A DNA stretch of 46,380 nucleotides from Burkholderia sp. H160. GTDB taxonomy: Bacteria > Pseudomonadota > Gammaproteobacteria > Burkholderiales > Burkholderiaceae. The stretch is taken from positions 1 to 46,380 of the forward strand of contig ABYL01000047.1 of NCBI GenBank assembly GCA_000173575.1. Direction: 5' to 3'. This document shows positions 34,030 through 43,109 of this stretch, piece by piece. A program made the translations under genes and the position numbers. The first letter of the stretch is position 1, and every line of letters begins with the position of its first letter. The notes beneath the pieces are model-generated. The model saw only the letters and a list, made by a program, of their open reading frames with translations. It was not told where the DNA came from and did not search any database.

Positions 34030-34371
34030 ATGAAATCGAAAGCCACCGCATTACTCGTTATTGTTTCCCTGCTCGCGACGACAGCCCCTGCATTCGCAGC
34101 GCCGCCTGAGCACTCTGCCGCCACTCAACTGAACCCCGCCATTGAGCGGGCAAATCGACCTGTTGGCCAGATTCCGCATCGCGACTGGCATCGTGGCGAC
34201 CGCCTGCCGCCTGAATACCGTGACCATATCTTCGTGGTCGGGAACTTGCATCAGCATGGTCTGCAGACACCGCCGCGCGGCTACCACTGGGTCGGTGTCG
34301 CCGGCGACTACGTGCTCGTTGCGACCGCGACCGGCTTGATCGAAAAAATTCAGCCCGCAGGTACGCATTAA
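34030..34371 (+). CDS. RcnB-family periplasmic protein
   Basis: A 113-residue protein with a signal peptide (about 1-23, ending APAFA). The mature part matches the RcnB pattern: HRDWHRGDRLPPEYRDHIFVV, then HGLQTPPRGYHWVGVAGDYV and LVATATGLI. In Escherichia coli RcnB is a periplasmic protein needed for nickel/cobalt homeostasis. Many copies occur in Burkholderiaceae, often without metal genes nearby, as here, so a metal role is not assured. Confidence 0.85.
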   Translation: MKSKATALLVIVSLLATTAPAFAAPPEHSAATQLNPAIERANRPVGQIPHRDWHRGDRLPPEYRDHIFVVGNLHQHGLQTPPRGYHWVGVAGDYVLVATATGLIEKIQPAGTH

Positions 34372-34634
34372 GCGCCCCCCATTTGCCGCGCCCCGGCGAA
34401 TATCCGGTATGCCCTCCACGACCGGCTGTCCCCGGGATATGTTTCGCGTTTCCCGTACCGCGCGATCCGTGTTCGCCGTGAAACTAGTCGAAAACAGCGC
34501 GATAAAATGCCGCGCACGGATGAGCGCCATTGCGCTCGTCCCTCGCGGCGTACATTCAGATCACTATTGCGAAATGCGGTCTAGCGACGGCGGCATATGC
34601 TTTCACCTTAAATAGCAAGCATAGAGGTTTTTTT

Positions 34635-35345
34635 ATGTGTACTCCGTCAGTTGAAAATCGCTCCAATTTCCCGATCATGCTTTCTTTCGAAGAGACCGTT
34701 CGAAATCGCCGATCTTTCCGCGGCTTTCTACCCGATCCGGTGCCTGACGACACTATCCGTGAGGTGCTTGAGGACGCACAGCGCGCTCCGTCTAACTGCA
34801 ATACTCAGCCATGGAGTACCCACATTGCCTCCGGAGATAAACTGAAGGAACTGTCAGCGGTCCTGCACAAGAACTATGATGCTGGAGTCTTCACGCCGGA
34901 TTTTACTTTCGACATGAACGAATACTACGGATGCTATGCCGAACGTCAACGTGCACAAGCCGCAGCCTACTACGCGGCGCTGAACGCTTCCCGGGACGAT
35001 CGGGCGGCACGGGATAAAGCGGTCGGCTATAACTTCTCCTTCTTCAACGGGCCGCACGTCGCACTTCTGTTCATGCCATCGTTCGGAGACAACGTACGGG
35101 TTGCTGGAGACATCGGCATGTACGGCCAAACGTTCCTGCTCTCACTGACAGCGCGAGGGGTCGGCGGTATTCCGCAGACTTCCCTCGGTTTCTTTGCCGG
35201 TGCGATCCGCGAGGTCCTGGGGATCTCGAACGAGTTCAAGATGCTCTTCGGCATCTCATTCGGCTATCCAGACGAGACTGCACCCGGCAACCGCGTGAGA
35301 ATGGGACGGGATCCGATCTCTAGCAGCGTCACATTCCACAAGTGA
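34635..35345 (+). CDS. nitroreductase-family FMN oxidoreductase
   Basis: A 236-residue protein. RNRRSFRGFLPDPVPDD (about 24-40) holds the FMN phosphate-binding Arg-Arg-Ser of the family, followed by RAPSNCNTQPW, which lines the flavin. GDIGMYGQTFLLSLTARGVGGIPQ (about 157-180) is the second conserved block and FGISFGYPD the third. The protein should be a homodimeric FMN enzyme reducing nitro compounds or quinones. The start is the ATG at 34635; a second Met 14 residues in is possible. It is not clearly linked to a neighbour. Confidence 0.88.
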   Translation: MCTPSVENRSNFPIMLSFEETVRNRRSFRGFLPDPVPDDTIREVLEDAQRAPSNCNTQPWSTHIASGDKLKELSAVLHKNYDAGVFTPDFTFDMNEYYGCYAERQRAQAAAYYAALNASRDDRAARDKAVGYNFSFFNGPHVALLFMPSFGDNVRVAGDIGMYGQTFLLSLTARGVGGIPQTSLGFFAGAIREVLGISNEFKMLFGISFGYPDETAPGNRVRMGRDPISSSVTFHK

Positions 35346-35544
35346 TGGCGGCTTTCCACCGAATCCTTCGACCAAAGTGGTGCAGGGCGAGGGACCGCCT
35401 CCGCCCAGGATGAGACATGTATCCTCGGCCTCCGAACGGCCGGAAACTGAGGCGGATTCAACCGGTGGATGCACGCAACAACGCAGGTTGTACAGCGCGC
35501 GGTTCGAGAGCCTGGCGGCGTTTTCCGACGTCCTATTGCGGGAG

Positions 35545-36048
35545 TTATTTCCGGGCGTGACTGCACAAATAAACCGTGAGGTCCGTCGCCGGCACACACG
35601 TTGACATTCTGCGCAGGGTGTCGACGACAAACCCGCGGTGAAAGGTGTAATGATTGACGACGTGGAAAAACATTTCCCTCCCCGTCATCATGCCCTCACC
35701 GCCATCCACGAACTGAAAGCGAATCGGCTGATCCAGCTCGCTGTCGTTCATGCCATCGATCCACGTCACATACCAGGCATCGAGGTCGCGTTGCATCGTG
35801 CGCAATTCATCGAACGTCGTCGTGTCGGGAACGTGGCGGACGGTGAACCCGTGAGCACGCCGTTCCAGATGGGCCTGAAAAATCGCACCCACCGCATAGT
35901 TGTGTCCCAACGTGCGTAGAACGCTGCCGAAGGTCGTGTCCTGCGGCGCCGCGACTGCGGGCCCGGGCAGACCTGCGACGACGGCATAAATCACCTCATT
36001 CGCCCATAGATTGTATTGGGCCAACATCGTCTCGGTGTGCAGTGCCAT
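35545..36048 (-). CDS. DinB-family protein
   Basis: A 167-residue four-helix bundle protein. MLAQYNLWANEVIY opens the first helix as in DinB proteins; the metal-binding His residues are His49 (TLGHNYAVG) and the pair in FFHVVNHYTFHRG near 128-138. DinB/YfiT-like proteins are metal-dependent thiol-transfer or hydrolase enzymes in known cases. The start has GGAGAG upstream. It is divergent from the AraC gene, which may regulate it. Confidence 0.86.
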   Translation of the reverse strand: MALHTETMLAQYNLWANEVIYAVVAGLPGPAVAAPQDTTFGSVLRTLGHNYAVGAIFQAHLERRAHGFTVRHVPDTTTFDELRTMQRDLDAWYVTWIDGMNDSELDQPIRFQFVDGGEGMMTGREMFFHVVNHYTFHRGFVVDTLRRMSTCVPATDLTVYLCSHARK

Positions 36049-36110
36049 CGATGTCTCTCCACGAGAGTGATCTGAAAAGGATATGGAAAATCGTATTGCG
36101 GACTACCAGC

Positions 36111-36944
36111 ATGGTAGATTTCCATGCGTTGTTCCGCTCTCAAGATCAGGTCAATCAGACAATAGTTCGGGCCATGCCAGTCACAATGCCTTTTAGCTAT
36201 GAGGAAGTCCCCCGGGACGTCATAGCGACAGAACGCCTCTATCTTTCGGGTTTTGTCCATCCCGACCACACGCATACGCGCGGCCAATTCGCATACGCAG
36301 CCGAAGGTGTGATGACCGTACTGACGACGGCGGGAAACTGGGTCGTGCCACCGCAGTGTGCGGTCTGGCTCCCTGCCGACGTTCCACACGAAATGCAGAT
36401 GAGCGGTCAGGTGCGAATGCTCAACGCCTTTGTGCACGTCCGGGCGAAACAGGCAAGTCAGTTGCCACGTCATTGCTGTGTCGTGAGCACGTCCTCGTTG
36501 CTGAGAGACCTCATCTCAGAGGCCGTGCAGCAACCGGCGCTGTACAACCCAACGACACGCGCGGGACGGATCATGGCTCTGCTCGTAGACGAGATCGCCG
36601 CCATGCAGCCATTGGCGCTCAACGCACCCTTACCGAACGACCCTCGCCTGGCGGCACTCTGCAGGGAAGTACTCGACGCCCCTAGCGCGACGCTCGGCCT
36701 CGATGAGGCGGCGAGCCGCATTGGACTAAGTCGCAGAAGTTTCACTCGACTGTTCCGCGAACAGTTGGGGGTTAGCTTCGTCGCCTGGCGCGAACAGGCA
36801 TGTCTGCTGAGCGCCATCGCCCGGTTTGCGCGAGGCGAATCGATCACGCGCGTTGCCTATGACTTGGGCTATAGCAGCCCGACCGCATTTTCGACCATGT
36901 TCAAGCGCGTCGTCGGCGTAGCGCCATATCACTACCGGACGTAA
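36111..36944 (+). CDS. AraC-family transcriptional regulator
   Basis: A 277-residue protein from the ATG at 36111. The N-terminal part has a cupin-like sensor (HPDHTHTRGQFAYAAEGVMT, then WVVPPQCAVWLPADVPHEMQM). The C-terminal 100 residues hold two AraC helix-turn-helices (DEAASRIGLSRRSFTRLFRE; ITRVAYDLGYSSPTAFSTMFK). The start is uncertain: the frame opens upstream to 36042, overlapping the divergent DinB start, and ATG codons at 36174 and 36186 are also possible. No good ribosome site marks any of them. The target is probably DinB or itself. Confidence 0.85.
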   Translation: MVDFHALFRSQDQVNQTIVRAMPVTMPFSYEEVPRDVIATERLYLSGFVHPDHTHTRGQFAYAAEGVMTVLTTAGNWVVPPQCAVWLPADVPHEMQMSGQVRMLNAFVHVRAKQASQLPRHCCVVSTSSLLRDLISEAVQQPALYNPTTRAGRIMALLVDEIAAMQPLALNAPLPNDPRLAALCREVLDAPSATLGLDEAASRIGLSRRSFTRLFREQLGVSFVAWREQACLLSAIARFARGESITRVAYDLGYSSPTAFSTMFKRVVGVAPYHYRT

Positions 36945-37240
36945 GGGTTCGACGCATCAACACTTCGTCGTGGGCTGGCGTGGCTACGCGTTCTTGCCGA
37001 TTGCTGAATCGACCGCCATCAAGCTGATGTGATCGGCCGGCAGTTGTTATGGGCCAACCGCCACATTTCGTTCATCGCCTATCGGATTGCCATCATCACC
37101 GATCAGGGAAAATCGCACTTTTGCGTTTTCGCCCGGGTTGGCATGCAGCGTGTCGAGATCGAAGGGGCCGGTGGAGCAAGAATGCCAAGCGCGGTCTGGT
37201 TGGCCGCCGTTCCGCTCTCGAAAGCAGTCAGGTTCGAAGG
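36945..37240. other. intergenic stretch before the porin remnant
   Basis: No gene was recognised. It contains the junction between normal sequence after the AraC gene and the truncated FadL-type gene. Confidence 0.35.
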
Positions 37241-37657
37241 CTCACAGACGCGGATTCGATCGCGAATCCGCTCGCCAACCTGTTCGCAGGCAATGCGTTG
37301 GGATCGTCCAACGGCCTGGGTTTTGGCTGGCGCAATACGAACGTGATCAAGATCGGCACCAGCTACGATGTGACCAGCCATCTGACGGCCCGCGCACGCT
37401 ATAGTCGTTCGAGCCAGCCGGTGGCCAGTACGGAAACATTCCTGAACATCCTCGCACCGGGTGTCGTGCAGGATCAGGCGACGCTCGGCGCCACCGGGAA
37501 GACCGATGCGAAGACATCGTTCGGCCTCTTTTACGGACACGCGTTCAAGACGACGATAAGCGACAACAACTCGATTCCAGCTGCCTTCGGAGGCGGTGAT
37601 GCGAATGTGCATCTTGCCGAAGACGTGGTCGGCGCTTCCCTCGGCAAGCAATTCTGA
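37241..37657 (+). pseudogene. FadL/TodX-family outer-membrane transporter, C-terminal fragment
   Basis: The frame carries about 138 residues of the C-terminal barrel of a FadL/OmpP1/TodX protein: IANPLANLFAGNALG, then VIKIGTSYDVTSHLTARARY, FLNILAPGVVQDQATLG, HAFKTTISDNNSIPAAFGGG and a final GKQF with terminal Phe as in outer-membrane proteins. The first two thirds, including the signal peptide, are missing. Such porins bring hydrophobic aromatics into the cell, which fits the meta-cleavage genes downstream. Confidence 0.75.
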
Positions 37658-38149
37658 AGCAAGCCATCTGGCGATGCCGATGCCCGCGAGTCAGCCCGGC
37701 TTGCGCGGCATCGCCTGACTGCTGCTGTCCAGCAGGGAAACGGAAGCAATGCTGACTTCCTTTGACTCCGTGTCCGGATGGGCGTGACGCGTTAACTGAG
37801 GAAGTTAGCGGATGTCGACGATCGCATCGCGCGCGTCGACATGTCACGGCAGTGCTCTCGGCCAGACATCGAGCCGCACACCCGTACTCTGCGACAGCAA
37901 TTCCGCCGTTTGGACCGGGTGCGTAAGTTCGGACTCCGTCTGCCTGTCGAGCAGGTTGAATTGCAAACGCAGCGCTGAGGGCTAACGTCGCGCGAGCCGA
38001 TATAGAAGCCGTTTTGCCGGACCGACAACCGACCGATCATGAGGATCGTGCGCGCGCCCGTGGAACGCTCGGTATCGACATAGCGAGTCGGGAACGGCTC
38101 ACGCGTCGATAAAGCCCCATTCTGTTCATTCTCCACGAGCCATAAATTC
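37658..38149. other. stretch between porin remnant and operator
   Basis: No intact gene was recognised. The minus strand at about 37800-38130 contains protein-like frames (FPTRYVDTERSTGARTILMI, LSVRQNGFYIGSR; then, one frame over, a stretch ending GVRLDVWPRALP) that could be a decayed gene of unknown type. Confidence 0.35.
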
Positions 38150-38180
38150 TCAACATGCGAGAATTATTCTCATATGTTGA
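38150..38180. promoter_or_regulatory. 31-bp nested palindrome, likely operator of the meta-cleavage genes
   Basis: Outer arms TCAACAT (38150-38156) and ATGTTGA (38174-38180) and inner arms GAGAAT (38159-38164) and ATTCTC (38166-38171) surround a single central base; only the two bases between the arms break the symmetry. It lies 125 bp upstream of the acetaldehyde dehydrogenase gene. An IclR-family regulator is encoded at the far end of the same gene group and is the most likely ligand. Confidence 0.65.
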
Positions 38181-38304
38181 TAAATCTAACGCCGCGGAGT
38201 AATCTTCGGCGACGGTCGCGCAGCATCGAACCCCGCAAGACCACTCATTCCCCGGAAAAAACACAAGGGCCGGCAGCAACGCGTCCCTCAAGGAGGCTCA
38301 ATTC

Positions 38305-39243
38305 ATGACAAGGAAACTCAAGGCCGCGATCATCGGATCGGGCAATATCGGCACGGACCTGATGATCAAGATCCTGCGCCATGGCAAGCACCTCGAAATG
38401 GGCGCGATGGTTGGCATCGACCCGGCCTCGGACGGGCTGGCGCGCGCCGCCCGCACGGGTGTGCCGACCACGCATGAAGGCGTGGAAGGTCTGATCAACC
38501 TGGCGAACTTCGCCGAGATCGACGTCGTTTTCGACGCCACCAGCGCTGGCGCCCACGTGAAAAACGACGCCCGCCTGCGAGAGGTCAAGCCGGGCATTCG
38601 GATGATCGACCTGACCCCGGCGGCCATCGGCCCGTACTGCGTCCCGGTGGTCAACCTGGATGACCGCCTCGACGCCCTGAACGTCAATATGGTCACCTGC
38701 GGCGGCCAGGCGACGATCCCCATGGTTGCGGCGGTATCGCGCGTGGCGAAGGTCCACTACGCCGAGATCGTGGCGTCGATTTCGAGCAAGTCGGCCGGCC
38801 CGGGCACGCGCGCCAACATCGACGAATTCACCGAGACGACCTCGAAGGCGATTGAGGTAATCGGCGGCGCGGCGAAGGGCAAGGCCATCATCGTGCTCAA
38901 CCCGGCCGAGCCGCCACTGATCATGCGCGACACCGTCTATGTGCTGAGCGCCGCCGCCAACCGGACCGAGGTGGAAGCCTCCATCGAGGAAATGGCGGCC
39001 GCCGTGCAGCAGTATGTGCCCGGCTACCGCCTCAAGCAGAAGGTGCAGTTCGATGAGATCCCGGCCAGCGCCCCGTTGAACATCCCCGGCCTCGGCAAGT
39101 TCAGCGGTCTGAAGACCTCCGTGTTCCTGGAGGTGGAGGGCGCCGCGCACTACCTGCCCGCCTACGCCGGCAATCTCGACATCATGACCTCCGCCGCCCT
39201 GGCCACCGCCGAGCGCATGGCGCAGGCCGCACTGACCGCTTGA
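38305..39243 (+). CDS. mhpF: acetaldehyde dehydrogenase (acetylating)
   Basis: A 312-residue enzyme that turns acetaldehyde, CoA and NAD+ into acetyl-CoA. The NAD-binding loop GSGNIGTD is at 11-18, and the catalytic Cys132 lies in [12 protein letters not shown], at the same number as in Dmp[21 protein letters not shown] and the final block [19 protein letters not shown] are family hallmarks. It acts in a complex with the aldolase encoded next (15 bp later), channelling acetaldehyde made from 4-hydroxy-2-oxovalerate. The hydratase and ring-cleavage genes that usually precede it are missing. AAGGAGGC supports the start. Symbols bphJ/dmpF would fit equally well. Confidence 0.95.
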   Translation: MTRKLKAAIIGSGNIGTDLMIKILRHGKHLEMGAMVGIDPASDGLARAARTGVPTTHEGVEGLINLANFAEIDVVFDATSAGAHVKNDARLREVKPGIRMIDLTPAAIGPYCVPVVNLDDRLDALNVNMVTCGGQATIPMVAAVSRVAKVHYAEIVASISSKSAGPGTRANIDEFTETTSKAIEVIGGAAKGKAIIVLNPAEPPLIMRDTVYVLSAAANRTEVEASIEEMAAAVQQYVPGYRLKQKVQFDEIPASAPLNIPGLGKFSGLKTSVFLEVEGAAHYLPAYAGNLDIMTSAALATAERMAQAALTA

Positions 39244-39257
39244 GGAGACACCCCGCT

Positions 39258-40280
39258 ATGCCTTTCAACCCCAGCAAGAAACTCTACATTTCCGACGTGA
39301 CGCTGCGTGACGGCAGCCACGCCATCCGCCACCAGTACTCGATCCAGAATGTCAAAGACATCGCTCGCGCGCTCGACAAGGCCCGCGTCGACTCCATCGA
39401 GGTGGCCCACGGCGACGGCCTGCAGGGCTCCAGCTTCAACTACGGCTTTGGCGCCCACACCGACCTGGAGTGGATCGAAGCGGTGGCCGGCGAGATCTCG
39501 CACGCCCAAATCGCCACGCTGCTGCTGCCCGGCATCGGCACCATCCACGACCTGGACAACGCCTACAAGGCTGGTGCGCGCATCGTCCGCGTGGCCACGC
39601 ACTGCACCGAGGCTGACGTGTCGCGTCAACACATCGAGCGCGCCCGCGAACTCGGCATGGACACGGTCGGCTTCCTGATGATGAGCCACATGACCACGCC
39701 GGAGAACCTGGCGGTCGAGGCGAAGAAGATGGAAAGCTACGGCGCGACCACCATCTACGTGGTCGACTCCGGCGGCGCGCTGAACATGGACGACGTCCGC
39801 GCCCGCTTCCGCGCCCTGAAGGCCGTGCTCGACCCGTCGACCACAACCGGCATGCATGCGCACCATAACCTGTCGCTGGGCGTGGCCAACTCCATCGTCG
39901 CCGTCGAGGAAGGCTGCGACCGCATCGACGCCAGCCTCGCTGGCATGGGCGCCGGCGCCGGCAACGCGCCGCTGGAAGTCTTCATCGCCGCTGCCGAGCG
40001 CATGGGCTGGGACCACGGCACCGACCTCTACGCGCTGATGGACGCCGCAGATGACCTCGTCCGTCCTCTGCAGGATCGCCCGGTGCGTGTAGACCGCGAG
40101 ACCTTGGCGCTGGGCTACGCCGGTGTGTATTCGAGCTTCCTGCGCCACTCCGAAGTCGCCGCGAAGAAGTATGGCATCAAGACGTTCGACATTCTGGTGG
40201 AGCTTGGCAAGCGCCGCATGGTCGGCGGCCAGGAAGACATGATCGTCGACGTCGCGCTGGACCTGCTGAACAAGGCATAA
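39258..40280 (+). CDS. mhpE: 4-hydroxy-2-oxovalerate aldolase
   Basis: A 340-residue enzyme that splits 4-hydroxy-2-oxopentanoate into pyruvate and acetaldehyde, the last step of meta-cleavage pathways. Arg17, Asp18 and His21 are in [12 protein letters not shown], and the metal-binding His199 and His201 are in GMHAHHN, agreeing with Dmp[15 protein letters not shown] and [17 protein letters not shown] are typical. It is preceded by GAGGAGA and follows the dehydrogenase by 14 bp, its enzyme partner. The start at 39258 aligns with family N-termini (an in-frame start upstream would overlap the dehydrogenase stop). Symbols dmpG/bphI would fit as well. Confidence 0.95.
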   Translation: MPFNPSKKLYISDVTLRDGSHAIRHQYSIQNVKDIARALDKARVDSIEVAHGDGLQGSSFNYGFGAHTDLEWIEAVAGEISHAQIATLLLPGIGTIHDLDNAYKAGARIVRVATHCTEADVSRQHIERARELGMDTVGFLMMSHMTTPENLAVEAKKMESYGATTIYVVDSGGALNMDDVRARFRALKAVLDPSTTTGMHAHHNLSLGVANSIVAVEEGCDRIDASLAGMGAGAGNAPLEVFIAAAERMGWDHGTDLYALMDAADDLVRPLQDRPVRVDRETLALGYAGVYSSFLRHSEVAAKKYGIKTFDILVELGKRRMVGGQEDMIVDVALDLLNKA

Positions 40281-40322
40281 CTTGCCAGATACCGTTGGAG
40301 CCCTAACGGGATAACCGGTGGG

Positions 40323-40591
40323 GCGCCACGCAGATCGATCTACGGCTCGGTGCTCGGCACGTTCTTCGCAGAGAGCTTCCCGCCCCACGTGCGCTATACC
40401 GGCGTGTCGCTCGGCTACCAGGTCGGCGCGGCTATCGTCGGTGGCCTGATGCATTGATTGCCACCGCGCCGCTGGCGTACTATGGCGGCAGCTATCTGCC
40501 GGTGGGACTGTTCGTCATCGGCTGCGGTGTGATCTCGATGATCGCCGTGGGCGGGACGTCGGACTGCAGCGCAGACCGCCTGGACGACTGA
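40323..40591 (+). pseudogene. MFS transporter, C-terminal fragment with a frame break
   Basis: Residues IYGSVLGTFFAESFPPHVRY, TGVSLGYQVGAAIVGGLM match the tenth-to-eleventh span region of metabolite:proton symporters of the MFS. A stop then occurs at 40455-40457; one frame over the reading continues as LIATAPLAYYGGSYLPVGLF, VIGCGVISMIAVGG to a stop at 40591. A one-base deletion explains the break. The N-terminal three quarters are lost. Transporters of this type often sit in aromatic acid clusters. Confidence 0.7.
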
Positions 40592-40657
40592 TCCGGCGTC
40601 CGGTAGTACCTTCCCGAAAGCGCCGCCGCACACCTCGGCGGCGTTACACTTGCCGGC

Positions 40658-41452
40658 ATGACCAACACCACCCGTCCCACCCCCACCCTCTCCAGCCAGA
40701 CGCTTTTCCGCGGACTGGACGTGGTCGATGCCGTCGAGGCCGGCTTCCAGACCGTGCAGGACATTGCGGACCGCACCGGCCTGCCGTTCAGCACGACGCA
40801 CCGGCTGGCGTCTGCCCTGGTGCAGGCCCGCTACCTTCAATTCGAGCCCCGGCGAGGCTACCGGCTGGGCCCCCGGCTCCTGGAGCTCGGTTTCGCCGCC
40901 TACCGCGATTCCGATATCACTCGCAGTGCGCGGGCTGGGATGGAACAACTGGCCGAGCAGACCAGGGACACCATCCACCTCGCCCAACTCGACGGCCACG
41001 AGATCATTTACCTCGACAAGATCGGTGGGCAGCGCCCGATCAGCGTCAATTCGCGCATCGGCGGCCGCAAGCCGGTCTGCTCGACCGGCGTGGGCAAGGC
41101 ACTGATCCTCGACGAGGACGAGAACCAGTGGAGAGTGCGCTACGACTACGATGCGAAGCGGGGCAACGTGCACGTACCGCTTGATACCTGGCTCGCCGCC
41201 ATGCGCAAGTATGCGGTGGGCGGCTATGCCTTTGACCTCGAAGAAGACGCCCCGAGCATTTGCTGCGTGGCGGCGCCCATCCGGGATGCCAGCGGTCAGA
41301 CCGTCGCCGCAATCAGTGTCACGGGCACGACCGACTACACCGACAAAGCGCAACTACGCACTCTGATTCCGTTGGTACGGCGGGTCGCGGAGTCCATCAG
41401 CGAAAAGATTGGTGGCCAGGCGGTGGATCGGAAATTCGTCGTGAGGCGGTAG
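40658..41452 (+). CDS. IclR-family transcriptional regulator
   Basis: A 264-residue protein. The winged helix is at about 12-75: LSSQTLFRGLDVVDAV, QTVQDIADRTGLPFSTTHRL, YLQFEPRRGYRLGPRLLELG. The C-terminal IclR effector domain covers 90-250 (HLAQLDGHEIIYLDKIGGQR; ICCVAAPIRDASGQTVAAIS, VTG). No clear ribosome site precedes the ATG, so expression may be low or nearly leaderless. It is the only intact regulator in the meta-cleavage relic and may bind the palindrome at 38150-38180. Confidence 0.92.
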   Translation: MTNTTRPTPTLSSQTLFRGLDVVDAVEAGFQTVQDIADRTGLPFSTTHRLASALVQARYLQFEPRRGYRLGPRLLELGFAAYRDSDITRSARAGMEQLAEQTRDTIHLAQLDGHEIIYLDKIGGQRPISVNSRIGGRKPVCSTGVGKALILDEDENQWRVRYDYDAKRGNVHVPLDTWLAAMRKYAVGGYAFDLEEDAPSICCVAAPIRDASGQTVAAISVTGTTDYTDKAQLRTLIPLVRRVAESISEKIGGQAVDRKFVVRR

Positions 41453-41528
41453 CAGCGAGATTACCACCGCGATGTTGAAGTTCACCGATGGGTCAAATCT
41501 TGATGAACGTCAACACCGGGTACAGACC

Positions 41529-42296
41529 TCACAACACGAACACCCTTCCCTCGTCGAGGGGATGCGGATCGAAACGGTGCAGCGTGGCGTCGAGTTCCTG
41601 CATGATCTGCGCCGCGTGCACCGGCTTGAGATGCGAAATCAGCAGTTCGGCATCGAACGAGACATCACGTAAATCCGCGGCGAGCAGGCTCGGACAGTAG
41701 TGATGCGCCGCGACCGCCGTCGCGTGATGCGCGTCCGGGTATGCCGTCTCGACAATCACATGACGCAGTCGCGGCATCGCGCTGACAATGGCCCAGAACG
41801 CCGGATTCGTTGTCGTATCTCCACTGAACACAAGGCTGCCCGCACCGCTATCCACCGCATATCCCACCGCGGGCACGACATGCTGCGCAGGCAGTGCGGT
41901 CAGCGTTCGCCCGCGCAGGGTCGTGCTGTGGCCGACTTCGAGCGTGGCAAACCGCACGCCCGGTGCCGCGGGCGACGGGATGACCGTAAAGTCCGGCCAG
42001 ATCAGATTGTTGAACAGATGCGCGTGAAGGATGTCGAGCGTGACTTGCGGCGCGTGCACCGTCAACGGCTGCGTACGGTGTTCGGCGACCGCATCGATCA
42101 TGAGCGGCAGGAACGCGGTGTGATCCAGATGCGAATGCGTGATGAACACATGATCGATGTGCGCCAGCTCGGCCTCGCTCAAATTGCCGACGCCGGTGCC
42201 CGCGTCGATAAGAATGTCGTCGTCCACCAGCAGGGACGTGGTGCCGCCGCCCGCGCCGCAAATGGCGCCGCTACAGCCGAGAATGCGCACTTTCAT
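41529..42296 (-). CDS. MBL-fold cyclic-nucleotide phosphodiesterase-like protein
   Basis: A 255-residue protein. The N-terminus MKVRILGCSG and the metal motif THSHLDHTAFLP (His54, His56, Asp58, His59), with His139, Asp160 in FSGDTTTNP and His222 in SHLKPVHAAQ, match the class II cAMP phosphodiesterase/MBL group. The N-terminal GCSGAICGAGGGTTSLLVD resembles family members annotated as 3',5'-cyclic-nucleotide phosphodiesterase. A degraded adenylate cyclase gene ends 8 bp upstream on the same strand, which supports a cyclic-nucleotide role. A longer frame upstream overlaps the cyclase remnant and has no family match. Confidence 0.8.
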   Translation of the reverse strand: MKVRILGCSGAICGAGGGTTSLLVDDDILIDAGTGVGNLSEAELAHIDHVFITHSHLDHTAFLPLMIDAVAEHRTQPLTVHAPQVTLDILHAHLFNNLIWPDFTVIPSPAAPGVRFATLEVGHSTTLRGRTLTALPAQHVVPAVGYAVDSGAGSLVFSGDTTTNPAFWAIVSAMPRLRHVIVETAYPDAHHATAVAAHHYCPSLLAADLRDVSFDAELLISHLKPVHAAQIMQELDATLHRFDPHPLDEGRVFVL

Positions 42297-42304
42297 GCTA
42301 CGTC

Positions 42305-42675
42305 CTATTTGGTGTCGAAAGTCGTGATGCCATCCCAATCCGTGGCCAGCCGACTCTCCCGTAACTCCATGATGCGCTCCTGGTAGAACCTGTAAAGAGC
42401 GCATTGCGGATGGTGTGCGATCAGCGCATCCAGCAGCGCTGCCGCCGCGTCCCAGTCATGCGACCGGTAGAGTTCCAACGCCGCATCCAACGCACGAGTT
42501 CGTCGCGTCGCGCGTCGCCGACCTGCGCCCATGCTTCGCTGGACATCAGCGGCTCGAACAGCGCGACCGGCGTATTGCGCCCCGCCACCCGGACGCGATC
42601 GATTTCGCGGAACACGACACCACTCACACGCTCGCGGGTCGCCTCGCCGAGCACCGTATTCCGGTCAGTTATCGA
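42305..42675 (-). pseudogene. adenylate/guanylate cyclase, C-terminal remnant
   Basis: The minus strand reads VLGEATRERVSGVVFREIDR, VRVAGRNTPVALFEPL, the end of a class III cyclase domain. After a frame break near 42500 it continues as TRALDAALELYRSHDWDAAA and ALYRFYQERI to WDGITTFDTK at the stop, the usual short helical tail of these proteins. Everything before GEATRERV is missing; the similarity ends abruptly at about 42675, where a fragment of another gene begins on the opposite strand. The cyclase cannot be functional. Confidence 0.75.
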
Positions 42676-42964
42676 GCCGATTCGGGCACGCCGGCGCGAG
42701 CTAGAGGAAGACGGGGGCGAAGTGCTGGGGATCTTGCGTCGCGGTACGATGCGTGCGGGGGAAGTGGCAGGAGAGACGCTGTCAGAGGTCAAACGCGCGC
42801 TGGGTTTGACCTACTTCCAGAGCTGCGAGGCTATTTTCGACTATGTCGCGCTTGCCCACGAAGGTCACGAGCGACCGCTACCTGAGGAAAACTTGACGAT
42901 TGGAAACTGCGCCGGGGGCGAGAACGAACGGCTCAAGATGATCGGTCAGCGACCACTCGCTTGA
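42674..42964 (+). pseudogene. tryptophanyl-tRNA synthetase, C-terminal fragment
   Basis: The plus-strand frame gives EPIRARRRELEEDGGEVLGI, LRRGTMRAGEVAGETLSEVK, RALGL. This matches the last helices of bacterial TrpRS, which typically read PIRERYEELKxDPxYVxxIL, xxGxxKAxxxAxxTLxxVKxxxGL. The fragment begins exactly where the cyclase remnant stops, so it came in by a recombination event. It then extends with TYFQSCEAIFDYVALAHEGH and further unfamiliar residues to 42964. No start codon or ribosome site belongs to it. Confidence 0.6.
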
Positions 42965-43109
42965 CCGCGCTATCGCCCAGTCCCCCGCGACGATAGTGAG
43001 ATTTGAGCTCGGCCGGGTAATCGAGAGACCTGTCACAGCACAGCCTCACATTCGACGAGCCAGATTCAGGTCGCTTTCCCTATGCCGATATCTTCCGAGG
43101 TTACTTCTG
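42965..43109. other. spacer after the TrpRS fragment
   Basis: No gene was recognised. Confidence 0.35.

Noticed and set aside
39162-40454. 430-codon minus-strand open frame over the aldolase gene
   Set aside because: Antisense to a gene with all catalytic residues; long antisense frames are expected with this codon usage.
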